This document shows, in pieces, positions 42,070 through 50,653 of a DNA stretch of 64,000 nt. The stretch is from the NCBI GenBank assembly GCA_963539695.1, contig CAUTOC010000008.1, positions 1 through 64,000 of the forward strand, written 5' to 3'. This DNA is from Catonella sp963539695 (GTDB lineage: Bacteria > Bacillota > Clostridia > Lachnospirales > Lachnospiraceae). A program made the translations under genes and the position numbers. How positions within the stretch are numbered: position 1 is the first letter of the stretch; each line of letters starts with the position of its first letter. A model generated the notes under the pieces. The model made no database searches and was not told the DNA's origin. It saw only the letters and a list, made by a program, of their open reading frames with translations.

Positions 42070-44187
42070 TTATACTTCAAATAAAATATCACTATATGTT
42101 GGTACAGGCCAGTAATCTTTATCTACAATCACTTCAAGATTGTCAATATTTTCACGAAGTTTAAGCATTACAGGTGCTACTTTAACATTAAACTCCTCAG
42201 CCTGCATTTTTCCTTCAGGTAGCTTTTTTGTCTTTATTATCATTTTTTCAAGTTTATTTGCCTCTGTATCCGCCGCTTTAAGAAGATATGATACCTTTTT
42301 TAATAACTCTTCCTGAACAGAAATATCTATGTCTGCAGGTATTTGATGAATTTCATTTATCGACTTGGCAAGTACCGTCTGATATTTAATTACAGCCGGA
42401 ATAAAAAGCCTTCTTGTCATATCTATCATAGTTCTAGCTTCTATACTTATAGTCTTTGTATACTTCTCATACTGAATTTCCGCTCTTGACTCAAGCTCTG
42501 TACGATTTAATACTTTTTCTTTTTCAAAAACCTCTATTGTATGTTCACTTACAAGAGAAGGAACTGCATCTACCATTGATTTTGTATTTGGAAGTCCACG
42601 CCTTTTTGCCTCTTTAACCCACTCTTCGGAATAACCGTTTCCATTGAAAATAACCCTTCTATGCTCTGTAAGAGTATCTATAATAAGGTCATGTACAGCC
42701 TGATTAAAATCCTCCGCCTTCTCTAAACTATCAGCCATATTTCTAAATACATTTGCAACTATAGTATTAAGTACCGTATTTGCACCCGCTATGGACATTG
42801 ATGATGCCACCATTCTGTATTCAAACTTATTTCCTGTAAATGCAAATGGTGAAGTTCTGTTCCTGTCTGTAGCATCAAGTAACAGATTAGGCAGACTGTG
42901 CACTCCTATATCAAGCTTTCTTCCTTGTTTACTGGAAGTAGCCTCTCCTGTTTCTATTACCTGTTTAACAATATCCTCAAGCTGGTCTCCGAGGAAAATA
43001 GATATAATCGCAGGTGGTGCCTCATCTGCACCGAGCCTGTGTTCATTCCCCGGATTAGATGCCGAAAGCCTCAGCAATACAGCATTTTCATCAACTGCCT
43101 GTATTATGGCGGCAAGTACCAACATAAACTGCACATTTTCATGAGGAGTTTTACCCGGATCAAGCATATTTTTCCCGGTATTGGTAACTATAGACCAGTT
43201 ATTATGCTTTCCTGAACCGTTGACACCTGTAAAAGGTTTTTCATGAAGCAAGCACTCAAGTCCATGTCTCTTTGCCACCTTCTTCATAGTTTCCATAACA
43301 AGCTGATTATGATCAGTCGCTATATTGGCAGTTGTAAAGACCGGAGCCATCTCGTGCTGGGCGGGAGCTACTTCGTTATGCTGAGTTTTTGCATAAATTC
43401 CAAGTTTCCAACACTCTTCATTTAACTCCTTCATAAAAAGTTCAATGCGTTCAGGAATATTTCCATAGTAATGGTCATCAAGTTCCTGAGTTTTAGGCGG
43501 CATAGCACCGAAAAGGGTACGCCCTGTAAATAAAAGATCCTTGCGTTTTAAAAAATCTTCCCTATCTATCAGGAAATATTCTTGCTCAGGCCCTACTGAA
43601 CAGCTTACACCTGTTACATCTTCATCACCAAAAAGCCTTGCAATGCGGGTAGCTTGTTTGCTTATAGCCTCCATAGAGCGAAGCAGCGGTGTCTTTTCAT
43701 CCAGTGCCTCCCCTGTATATGAACAAAATGCTGTAGGTATACAAAGTGTTACACCTGCTGTATCTTCCTTTAAGAATGCAGGTGAAGTACAATCCCAGGC
43801 AGTATATCCTCTCGCTTCAAATGTAGCCCTAAGTCCTCCTGAAGGGAAAGAAGAAGCATCCGACTCTCCTTTAATAAGCTCTTTTCCTGAGAAACGCATT
43901 ATTATACCGCCTTTACCCTCTGGTTTAAGGAAGGAATCATGCTTTTCGGCAGTTATTCCCGTCATCGGCTGAAACCAATGTGAGAAGTGAGTAGCACCTC
44001 TTTCCATAGCCCAAGCCTTCATAGCATGTGCAACTGCTCTGGCTATCTTTTCATTCAAATCTTCGCCGTTGTCAATGGTCTTTCTAAGTTCCTTGTAGAC
44101 ATCACTTGGAAGTCTGTCCTTCATTACCTCATCATTGAAAACATTTTTCGCAAAATCTCTTGGAAGCACAAATTTTTCCGTGACCAT
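42070..44187 (-). CDS. glnN: Glutamine synthetase type III
   Basis: ATP-dependent ammonia assimilation enzyme. The 705-residue length and the GSIII-specific blocks (THFSHWFQPMTGITAEKHDSF near 82, FPSGGLRATFEARGYTAWD near 115, GPEQEYFLID near 204, NEVAPAQHEMAP near 270 and NGSGKHNNWS near 323) separate it from the short GlnA enzymes. The C-terminal half contains the type III extra helical region. It is a single-gene unit bounded by a hairpin downstream and a short AT-rich gap upstream. Confidence 0.97.
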   Translation of the reverse strand: MVTEKFVLPRDFAKNVFNDEVMKDRLPSDVYKELRKTIDNGEDLNEKIARAVAHAMKAWAMERGATHFSHWFQPMTGITAEKHDSFLKPEGKGGIIMRFSGKELIKGESDASSFPSGGLRATFEARGYTAWDCTSPAFLKEDTAGVTLCIPTAFCSYTGEALDEKTPLLRSMEAISKQATRIARLFGDEDVTGVSCSVGPEQEYFLIDREDFLKRKDLLFTGRTLFGAMPPKTQELDDHYYGNIPERIELFMKELNEECWKLGIYAKTQHNEVAPAQHEMAPVFTTANIATDHNQLVMETMKKVAKRHGLECLLHEKPFTGVNGSGKHNNWSIVTNTGKNMLDPGKTPHENVQFMLVLAAIIQAVDENAVLLRLSASNPGNEHRLGADEAPPAIISIFLGDQLEDIVKQVIETGEATSSKQGRKLDIGVHSLPNLLLDATDRNRTSPFAFTGNKFEYRMVASSMSIAGANTVLNTIVANVFRNMADSLEKAEDFNQAVHDLIIDTLTEHRRVIFNGNGYSEEWVKEAKRRGLPNTKSMVDAVPSLVSEHTIEVFEKEKVLNRTELESRAEIQYEKYTKTISIEARTMIDMTRRLFIPAVIKYQTVLAKSINEIHQIPADIDISVQEELLKKVSYLLKAADTEANKLEKMIIKTKKLPEGKMQAEEFNVKVAPVMLKLRENIDNLEVIVDKDYWPVPTYSDILFEV

Positions 44188-44236
44188 ATTTTTCCTCTTT
44201 CATAAAAATGATTATGTTTTTTGTATAAACTTATAT

Positions 44237-44890
44237 TTATTCCAAATACCACTGATCCTCATCTTCATAATTCTTATCGGTTTGAACCAAATCCATACAT
44301 TTTATAAGCACCTTCTCCAACATAATTGATATGAGCAGGTTTACAACTACCGGAACAAAAAGCAGGGCTAATCCAACCGAAATATATACCAGTACAAAAC
44401 CTCCAAATAATAAAATAAGCGAAACTACTGTAGTAAGAAGATGTCTTAATGCCAAATAAAAAGATAATTTGAAGAGTCCTGATATTTTTAAGGAAAACCT
44501 TGAAATAAGAGGAAAAATATAAACTGATATAAATGATATTACCACTCCAATGACTAAATATACATAACGCATAGCTGTAAAATCATTATTTATAAAATCA
44601 ATTACAAATCTTATATCTACATATATTATTGTTCCTGCCAAAGCAAGAATAAGTCCTACTATAAAACTCTGCCTGAAATCTCTCTTAAAAGCCTTAAAAA
44701 ACTCTTTGACAGGATAACTTCTGTCACGCCTTATTGATTTAACTGAAGCATAATAAAGTGCCGATATCGCCGGTCCAATTGTCACAATCGGTATACAGAC
44801 AATTATAAACACAAGATTAAGTGCTACTACATCAAAAAGCTTTCCCATAAAACGAAAGAAAGCATTATCCATGTTGAATAAATTTCCCAT
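44237..44890 (-). CDS. YesL-like DUF624 membrane protein
   Basis: A 217-residue membrane protein with about five helices and the DUF624/YesL opening FRFMGKLFDVVALNLVFIIVCIPIVTIGPA followed by ALYYASVKSIRRD. Such proteins often accompany carbohydrate ABC transporters; none is present here, so its partner is unknown. It lies 49 bases upstream of glnN on the same strand without an obvious terminator between. Confidence 0.85.
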   Translation of the reverse strand: MGNLFNMDNAFFRFMGKLFDVVALNLVFIIVCIPIVTIGPAISALYYASVKSIRRDRSYPVKEFFKAFKRDFRQSFIVGLILALAGTIIYVDIRFVIDFINNDFTAMRYVYLVIGVVISFISVYIFPLISRFSLKISGLFKLSFYLALRHLLTTVVSLILLFGGFVLVYISVGLALLFVPVVVNLLISIMLEKVLIKCMDLVQTDKNYEDEDQWYLE

Positions 44891-45087
44891 TATATAACCT
44901 CTATCTGTTATTTCCTAAAATCTGCTATCTTTAATAATTATCTACATATTATGGAAAGATGTCAAGTAAAAAATCACACCATAGGCAGGACAATATTTAA
45001 ACTATTCATACATAACTTCTGTGTATTTTCTCAGTTTTCAAATGAAAAATAAGAGTACGAAAATATGAACAACTAAGGGGGGGTAAT

Positions 45088-45116
45088 TTGTAAAAATCAG
45101 CAAATAATGTTATAAT
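45088..45116 (+). promoter_or_regulatory. Sigma-A promoter of the zinc-ribbon TPR gene
   Basis: TTGTAA (45088-45093), a 17-base spacer and TATAAT (45111-45116) lie 71 bases before the ATG at 45188. The rest of the gap from 44891 shows only an AT-rich stretch with a run of seven G. Confidence 0.7.
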
Positions 45117-45187
45117 GTAGCCCAAATAATTCTTAATAGTGAATAGTTATGAATCTATGAAATAGATTATTGAAGGAGATATAAAAG

Positions 45188-45823
45188 ATGATTTTACTTA
45201 GGTGTGAAGCGTGTGGTGGAAATGAACTAAAAAGGCAAAGCAATTTATATGAATGTGCTTTTTGTGGTAGTAAATATATTTTAGATACTAACGAAAATAT
45301 AATTAATAAAAATTTAACTGAAGATGATATTATTAGCAAATTAGGATATGCAAATCAGTTGCATGAAACCGATAACTACGGAGCAGAATTAAAAATTCTT
45401 ATTGAGTGTTATGAAAAAGACTCATATAATGCAAGTATTTTAACAAAACTTGGTAGATGTTATAGGAATTTAAATCATATAGATAAAGCTATTGAATATT
45501 ATAATATGGCTCTTGAGATTAATCCTAACGAGGCTGCTGCATATTCCAATATAGGAACCATACATATTTTAAGAGGTGATTATGACAAGGCTATTCCATA
45601 TTACGAAAAAGGACTACCTTTATTTGATAAGGCAGATTTTGACTACTGGGTTGCCTATGCAAATTATGCAATCGTTATAGCAAAACAAGGCGACTTAAAA
45701 AGAGCCGATAAAATGATAAAAGAATCTGAATTACATGGTTATAAAAACGGAAAAACTCTTAGACAGATGGCAGGTATAAAAAAGAAGGGAATAGTGTCCG
45801 GTTTAAAATCATTATTCTCGTAG
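45188..45823 (+). CDS. TPR protein with N-terminal zinc ribbon
   Basis: A 211-residue protein. An N-terminal zinc ribbon formed by CEACG (residues 6-10) and CAFCG (about 23-27) is followed by three to four tetratricopeptide repeats (about 65-185, including LGRCYRNLNHIDKAIEYYNMALEINP and a second AAAYSNIGTIHILRGDYDKAIPYYEKG). The C-terminal 20 residues are basic. It is probably an adaptor or scaffold protein; no partner is suggested by neighbours, since it is transcribed alone. Specific function is unknown. Confidence 0.75.
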   Translation: MILLRCEACGGNELKRQSNLYECAFCGSKYILDTNENIINKNLTEDDIISKLGYANQLHETDNYGAELKILIECYEKDSYNASILTKLGRCYRNLNHIDKAIEYYNMALEINPNEAAAYSNIGTIHILRGDYDKAIPYYEKGLPLFDKADFDYWVAYANYAIVIAKQGDLKRADKMIKESELHGYKNGKTLRQMAGIKKKGIVSGLKSLFS

Positions 45824-45900
45824 TTTAGACTTTTGTAGTTTTCAATATCCAATTTAAATACTAAGATTAGGGATGTCATTGGCTTAATTAAACCGGAGGA

Positions 45901-45987
45901 TTGATTATAAGATATATTGTAAGTATTATCATCAATAGTATAACAGGCTGTGTTATAACGATACCGTGTGCTTATATTACTATGTAG
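45901..45987 (+). CDS. Doubtful 28-codon hydrophobic mini-ORF
   Basis: A TTG-initiated frame of 28 codons rich in Ile, Val and Thr, with GGAGG directly before the TTG. The spacing is too short for that start, so either a non-standard codon a few bases later is used or this is chance. It lies in the 45824-46135 gap; apart from this and the serA terminator I see nothing there. Confidence 0.2.
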   Translation: MIIRYIVSIIINSITGCVITIPCAYITM

Positions 45988-46026
45988 ACTATGAAGAAAT
46001 GTCTATAAATAAGAATCTTCTATGAT

Positions 46027-46073
46027 AAAACAAGGGTGGAAATCTCTTAGATAAGATTATCACCCTTGTTTAA
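46027..46073 (-). terminator. Terminator of serC-serA
   Basis: Stem AACAAGGGTG / CACCCTTGTT (46029-46038 with 46061-46070), followed on the minus strand by TTTATC and on the plus strand by TAATAC. It probably ends the serC-serA message about 65 bases after the stop. Confidence 0.7.
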
Positions 46074-46135
46074 TACATGACAGTAAAAAATGGTATAACA
46101 ATACAATTTTAGCCTACTTCCACCCTCATATTTTC

Positions 46136-47296
46136 TTAAATACTTCTTACCTTTAGCACTCCCTCTATATCTTCCAGTGCCTTTTTCATCTCCTGTGTAA
46201 CTTCCATATCTATGTCAAATACCGAATACGCATAGTCTCCTCTACTCTTATTTACCATCTCTTCTATATTTACATTATAAGAAGAAAGTACAGTAGTAAA
46301 TTTGGTAATCATACTTGGAATATTCTTATGTAAAAGGGTTATTCTTGCCTTGCTTACCGGCTTTTCAACTTCACAGTTAGGATAATTTACAGAGTTCTTT
46401 ATGCTTCCGTTCTCAAGATAATTCATTATTTCCTTAACTGCCATTACTGCACAGTTATCTTCTGACTCCTCGGTAGAGGCTCCAAGATGAGGTATAGCAA
46501 TAACCCCCTCCATATTGGCACTCTTTTCATTCGGAAAGTCAGTCACATACTTCTTCACCTTGCCGGAAGTTAACGCTTTCCCGATATCTTCATCATTTAC
46601 AAGTGCATCTCTTGAGAAATTTAAGATAACTACTCCGTCCTTCATAAGTTTAAGGCTGTCAGCATTTATCATGTGCTTTGTCGCATCCATAAGCGGCACA
46701 TGAACTGTAATATAGTCACAGGTTCTAAATATCTCTTCCACCGTATTTACAGGAACTACATCTCTTGAAAGACTCCAAGCATGTTCTACAGAAATATAAG
46801 GATCACAACCATAAACTTCCATTCCGAGCCTTTTTGCAGCATTTGCCACAAGTACACCTATGGCACCAAGCCCGATTACACCAAGTTTCTTGCCTTCTAT
46901 CTCATTTCCTGCAAAATTACTTTTTTCCTTTTCTACAAGCTTGGAAAGACCTTCTGCTCCTTTATTTGCCTGTACCCAGTTTATTCCGCCAACCACATCA
47001 CGTGCAGCAAGTAAAAGTCCTGCTATTACCAGCTCCTTAACCGCATTGGCATTTGCTCCGGGTGTATTAAATACCACTATTCCCTGTTCTGCACATTTAT
47101 CAAGAGGAATATTGTTTACACCTGCACCTGCTCTGGCTACTGCAAGAAGATTACCGTTAAAATCCAAAGACTTCATATCCGCACTTCTTACAAGAACTGC
47201 ATCTGCCTCATTTAAGTCCTCTGTAAAACTGTAATTATCATTAAACTCTTTAAGCCCTATTTCTGATATCTTGTTCAGTGTTTTTACTTTATACAT
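46136..47296 (-). CDS. serA: D-3-phosphoglycerate dehydrogenase
   Basis: First step of serine synthesis, oxidising 3-phosphoglycerate with NAD. The 386 residues are the short class without the large insert. The NAD-binding GVIGLGAIG lies at about 139-147, the catalytic region has VNFSRDALV and PHLGASTEESEDN near 269, and a C-terminal ACT domain (about 315-386) begins ITLLHKNIPSMITKFTTVLS. It follows serC by 12 bases. Confidence 0.95.
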   Translation of the reverse strand: MYKVKTLNKISEIGLKEFNDNYSFTEDLNEADAVLVRSADMKSLDFNGNLLAVARAGAGVNNIPLDKCAEQGIVVFNTPGANANAVKELVIAGLLLAARDVVGGINWVQANKGAEGLSKLVEKEKSNFAGNEIEGKKLGVIGLGAIGVLVANAAKRLGMEVYGCDPYISVEHAWSLSRDVVPVNTVEEIFRTCDYITVHVPLMDATKHMINADSLKLMKDGVVILNFSRDALVNDEDIGKALTSGKVKKYVTDFPNEKSANMEGVIAIPHLGASTEESEDNCAVMAVKEIMNYLENGSIKNSVNYPNCEVEKPVSKARITLLHKNIPSMITKFTTVLSSYNVNIEEMVNKSRGDYAYSVFDIDMEVTQEMKKALEDIEGVLKVRSI

Positions 47297-47308
47297 ACTC
47301 TTCCCCTT

Positions 47309-48394
47309 TCATCCGAGGTTACAAACCTCAAATTTTTTCATAAATTCCACAAGTTTCTCTACTCCCTCTAAAGGCATTGCATTATAGATGCTGGCACGCA
47401 TACCACCTACTGTCCTATGTCCTTTTAAGTTTACAAAACCTGCCTCTGTTGCCTCTTTTATAAATTTTGCATCCAGTTCATCATTGCCTGTTACAAAAGG
47501 TACATTCATCAGTGAACGGTCTTCTTTTCTGACCGTGCCCTTAAAAAGTTTGCTATTATCAAGGAAATTGTAAAGAATATCAGCTTTTTTCTCATTCTTC
47601 TCCTTCATCGCACTAAGTCCGCCCTGTGCCTTAATCCATTTAAATACCTTACCGCATACATATATACCGTAAGCAGGAGGGGTATTGTAAAGTGACTTAT
47701 TATCCGCATGAGTCTTGTATTTCATCATAGTCGGTGTACCAGGAAGTACATCTTCCGTAATCAAATCTTCCCTTATAATTACTATTACAGTTCCCGCAGG
47801 CCCCACATTCTTCTGAACTCCGCCGTAAATGATGCCGTATTTACTTACATCTACAGGCTCACTTAAAAAGCAGGAGGAAACATCGGCTACAAGAGTCTTA
47901 CCCTTGGTATTTGGAAGGGTTTTGAACTTGGTTCCGTATATTGTATTATTTTCACATATATACACATAGTCTGCATTATCCCTGATAGGAAGGTCGCTGC
48001 AATCAGGAATATATGAAAAAGTTTCATCAGCAGATGAAGCCACTGCTGCCGCATCACCGTAAATCTTAGCTTCTGCAAATGCCTTCTTTGCCCACTGACC
48101 TGTAATAATATAGTCAGCCACCTTATTTTTCATAAGGTTCATAGGAATCATGGCAAACTGAAGCGAAGCTCCGCCCTGTAAGAAAAGTACCTTATAGTTA
48201 TCAGGTATGTTCATAAGCTCTCTAAGGTCTGCTTCTGCAGTATTTATAATGCTTTCAAAAGCTTTGGAACGGTGGCTCATCTCCATAACGGACATGCCTG
48301 TTCCATTAAAATTTATCATTTCTTCCTGACACTCTTTAAGCACTTCCTCAGGAAGTACCGCAGGACCTGCTGAAAAATTATATACTCTTTCCAT
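47309..48394 (-). CDS. serC: Phosphoserine aminotransferase
   Basis: PLP enzyme making phosphoserine, the second step of serine synthesis. The 361-residue protein starts YNFSAGPAVLP. It has MEMSHRSKAFE, FLQGGASLQFAMIPMNL, the PLP-lysine region YGGVQKNVGPAGTVIV near 193-208 and HRTVGGMRASIYNAMP near the end. GGAGGG precedes the ATG. It is first in the pair with serA. A separate phosphatase, serB, is not present in the window. Confidence 0.96.
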   Translation of the reverse strand: MERVYNFSAGPAVLPEEVLKECQEEMINFNGTGMSVMEMSHRSKAFESIINTAEADLRELMNIPDNYKVLFLQGGASLQFAMIPMNLMKNKVADYIITGQWAKKAFAEAKIYGDAAAVASSADETFSYIPDCSDLPIRDNADYVYICENNTIYGTKFKTLPNTKGKTLVADVSSCFLSEPVDVSKYGIIYGGVQKNVGPAGTVIVIIREDLITEDVLPGTPTMMKYKTHADNKSLYNTPPAYGIYVCGKVFKWIKAQGGLSAMKEKNEKKADILYNFLDNSKLFKGTVRKEDRSLMNVPFVTGNDELDAKFIKEATEAGFVNLKGHRTVGGMRASIYNAMPLEGVEKLVEFMKKFEVCNLG

Positions 48395-48505
48395 AAATTT
48401 TCCCTCCTTTATGTATTGTTATTTATTTAACAAATAATATTACAACATTATGCTGCTACAAATTTGAAGTTGTAGGGCTAATGTGCTTGTTTGACAGACT
48501 AAGTG

Positions 48506-48623
48506 ACGCCTTCGCTGATAGATGTCCAGACTCGCTACGGTTTTTCTGTCATAGACTATCGTAAGTATCTGACTGTTTACGAAAAACCTGATGCGCTCGC
48601 TTAGGCATTATCAGCTCCGGCTG
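48506..48623 (+). repeat. Palindromic dispersed repeat, copy B
   Basis: Contains AGACTCGCTACGG-TTTTTCTG at 48528-48548 and GAAAAACCTGATGCG-CTCGCTTAGG at 48581-48605, separated by a variable 32-base loop. The outer GATA / TATC pairs match copies A and C. Confidence 0.8.
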
Positions 48624-48745
48624 TTTAATTGATGGATGATTACAAACAAACATATTAGCCACATGGGATGGGCGATGGTGGTTTACTTTTGATATAGGTA
48701 AATACAGATAACAATTAAAGTTATATTTAATACAAATTTAAAATG

Positions 48746-48868
48746 CCAGCTTCGAATGATAAATTTCTAAGCGAGCGCATCAGGTTTTTCGTTAGCTTTT
48801 TGTGATTATAACATAGCCACTTACAGAAAAACCGTAGCGAGTCTGAAATATTATCATTCGTAGCGTCA
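48746..48868 (-). repeat. Palindromic dispersed repeat, copy C
   Basis: The same two arms as copy B in reverse orientation (48767-48791 and 48824-48844) around an unrelated loop of about 32 bases. Outer arms TTCGAATGATAA / TTATCATTCG (48751-48762 and 48851-48860). Confidence 0.8.
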
Positions 48869-48908
48869 ACTTTGTGTTATAAATTTAGCTCCACAACTTC
48901 AAATTTGC

Positions 48909-50615
48909 TTACTTCTTACTCTTAGCTTCCTTTTCTTTTACATCTTCCTCAGAGAAAGTCTCCTCAAGAGTAGCACCGGCAGGAACCATAGGCCATACAC
49001 TTTCATTTCTGTCTATAACTACCTCTATAAATACAGGTCCCTTAGCTTTAAGAGCCTTCCCTATAACCTCCTCCACTTCCTCTTTTTTTGTTACTCTGAA
49101 AGCGGTTATACTCATTGCCTCGGCAAGTTTTACATAGTCAATATCCTGAGAAAGCATAGTCTGTGAATATCTCTTTCCATAAAACAGTGTCTGCCACTGC
49201 CTTACCATACCAAGTACATTGTTATTGAATACAACTTCAATTATAGGTATATTATAATGTGCTGCTGTTGCAAGTTCATTCATATTCATACGAAAACAGC
49301 CATCTCCGGCAAGGTTAATAACCTGTTTCTTAGGACAGCCTATCTGTGCTCCTATAGCAGCTCCAAGTCCATAGCCCATAGTTCCAAGACCACCTGAGGT
49401 AAGCAAGGTTCTCGGTTTACTATATTTGTAGAACTGTGCAGCCCACATCTGATGCTGTCCTACCTCCGTAGATATAACGGCATCACCTTTGGTAAGTTTG
49501 TATAGTTCTTCTATAAAGTATTGTCCTGTAAATTCAGCCTCGTTATATCTAAGCGGAAATTTCGCCTGCATTTTTCCTATATGCTCCATCCATTCTTCAT
49601 GGCTTTGTGTCTCAATTTTCTTATTAAGTTCTCTAACTACATCCTTAACATCCCCTTCAATACTAAGATCAACTTTTACATTCTTATTTATCTCAGCCGG
49701 ATCTATATCTATATGAAGAATTTTAGCCCTTTTTGCAAAACTTCTGGTATTTCCGGTAACTCTATCCGAAAATCTTGCTCCGAGAACAACTAAAAGGTCA
49801 CATTCCGTTACTGAAAAGTTCGCGGTTTTTGTGCCATGCATACCTATCATTCCCATATAACGCTTGTCTGTACCGTCAAATGCTCCTTTTCCCATAAGAG
49901 AATCGCAAACAGGGGCATCCATAAGCTCTACCAATGTTTTAATCTCTTTATGTGCCTCTGATATAATAGCACCGCCACCTACAAAGATGACAGGGCGTTT
50001 AGCCTTTGCTATCATTTCTGCCGCCTTATCAAGCTCTTTATCAGTGAAATTATCCCCTATTTTTTTCTTTTCTGCCTTCTTTATTTCTTCTTTTTTATAT
50101 TCACATTTATTAGCCGTTACATCCTTCGTTATGTCTATAAGCACAGGCCCCGGTCTGCCGGTTGAAGCTATTTTAAATGCTCTTCTTATTATTTTTGCAA
50201 GCTTTTTTACATCCTTTACAATAAAGTTATGCTTTGTAATAGGCATGGTCACACCTGCTATATCCACTTCCTGAAAAGAATCCTTACCAAGAAGGTTAGT
50301 ACCTACATTACCTGTAATTGCCACTATAGGAACTGAATCCATATAGGCATTTGCAATACCTGTTACAAGGTTAGTAGCTCCGGGTCCGCTTGTAGCAAGA
50401 CATACCCCGACCTTACCTGTAGACCTTGCGTATCCGTCAGCCGCATGAGCCGCTCCCTGTTCATGAGAAGTAAGGATATGCTTTATTTCATCCTGATGAC
50501 GGTAAAGTTCATCATAAAGATTTAGCACCGCACCGCCGGGATATCCAAAAATAGTATCTACTCCCTGCTCTTTCAAACATTCAACAAGAATCTGTGATCC
50601 ACTAAGTTCTGCCAT
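48909..50615 (-). CDS. ilvB: Acetolactate synthase, large (catalytic) subunit
   Basis: ThDP-dependent enzyme of valine, leucine and isoleucine synthesis. The 568-residue protein has the catalytic Glu in HEQGAAHAADGYARSTG near 48, FAD-region RPGPVLIDITKDV near 153 and the ThDP/Mg motif GDGCFRMNMNELATAAHYN near 435. The start at 50615 is set by GAGAGGA just upstream. It follows ilvD by 38 bases. No ilvN/ilvH regulatory subunit is adjacent, and the protein itself has no ACT domain. Confidence 0.95.
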   Translation of the reverse strand: MAELSGSQILVECLKEQGVDTIFGYPGGAVLNLYDELYRHQDEIKHILTSHEQGAAHAADGYARSTGKVGVCLATSGPGATNLVTGIANAYMDSVPIVAITGNVGTNLLGKDSFQEVDIAGVTMPITKHNFIVKDVKKLAKIIRRAFKIASTGRPGPVLIDITKDVTANKCEYKKEEIKKAEKKKIGDNFTDKELDKAAEMIAKAKRPVIFVGGGAIISEAHKEIKTLVELMDAPVCDSLMGKGAFDGTDKRYMGMIGMHGTKTANFSVTECDLLVVLGARFSDRVTGNTRSFAKRAKILHIDIDPAEINKNVKVDLSIEGDVKDVVRELNKKIETQSHEEWMEHIGKMQAKFPLRYNEAEFTGQYFIEELYKLTKGDAVISTEVGQHQMWAAQFYKYSKPRTLLTSGGLGTMGYGLGAAIGAQIGCPKKQVINLAGDGCFRMNMNELATAAHYNIPIIEVVFNNNVLGMVRQWQTLFYGKRYSQTMLSQDIDYVKLAEAMSITAFRVTKKEEVEEVIGKALKAKGPVFIEVVIDRNESVWPMVPAGATLEETFSEEDVKEKEAKSKK

Positions 50616-50653
50616 AAATTCCTCTCCCAATCAAATAAAATTATATGTCCATA

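Larger units (their letters stand above)
48459..48907. mobile_element. Composite inverted-repeat element (MITE-like), ~450 bp
   Basis: The serC-ilvB gap is bounded by inverted ends CAAATTTGAAGTTGT (48459-48473) and ACAACTTCAAATTTG (48893-48907), extendable to about 22 bases with a few mismatches. Inside lie two palindromic repeats in opposite orientation, B (48506-48623) and C (48746-48868), almost symmetrically placed. No coding frame is present. The right end stops one base short of the ilvB stop codon. The structure suggests a non-autonomous mobile element or a large structured transcript; no target-site duplication is obvious. Confidence 0.6.

Noticed and set aside
48624..48745. Small gene inside the composite repeat element
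   Set aside because: No frame with a ribosome site or meaningful length is present between the two palindromes.
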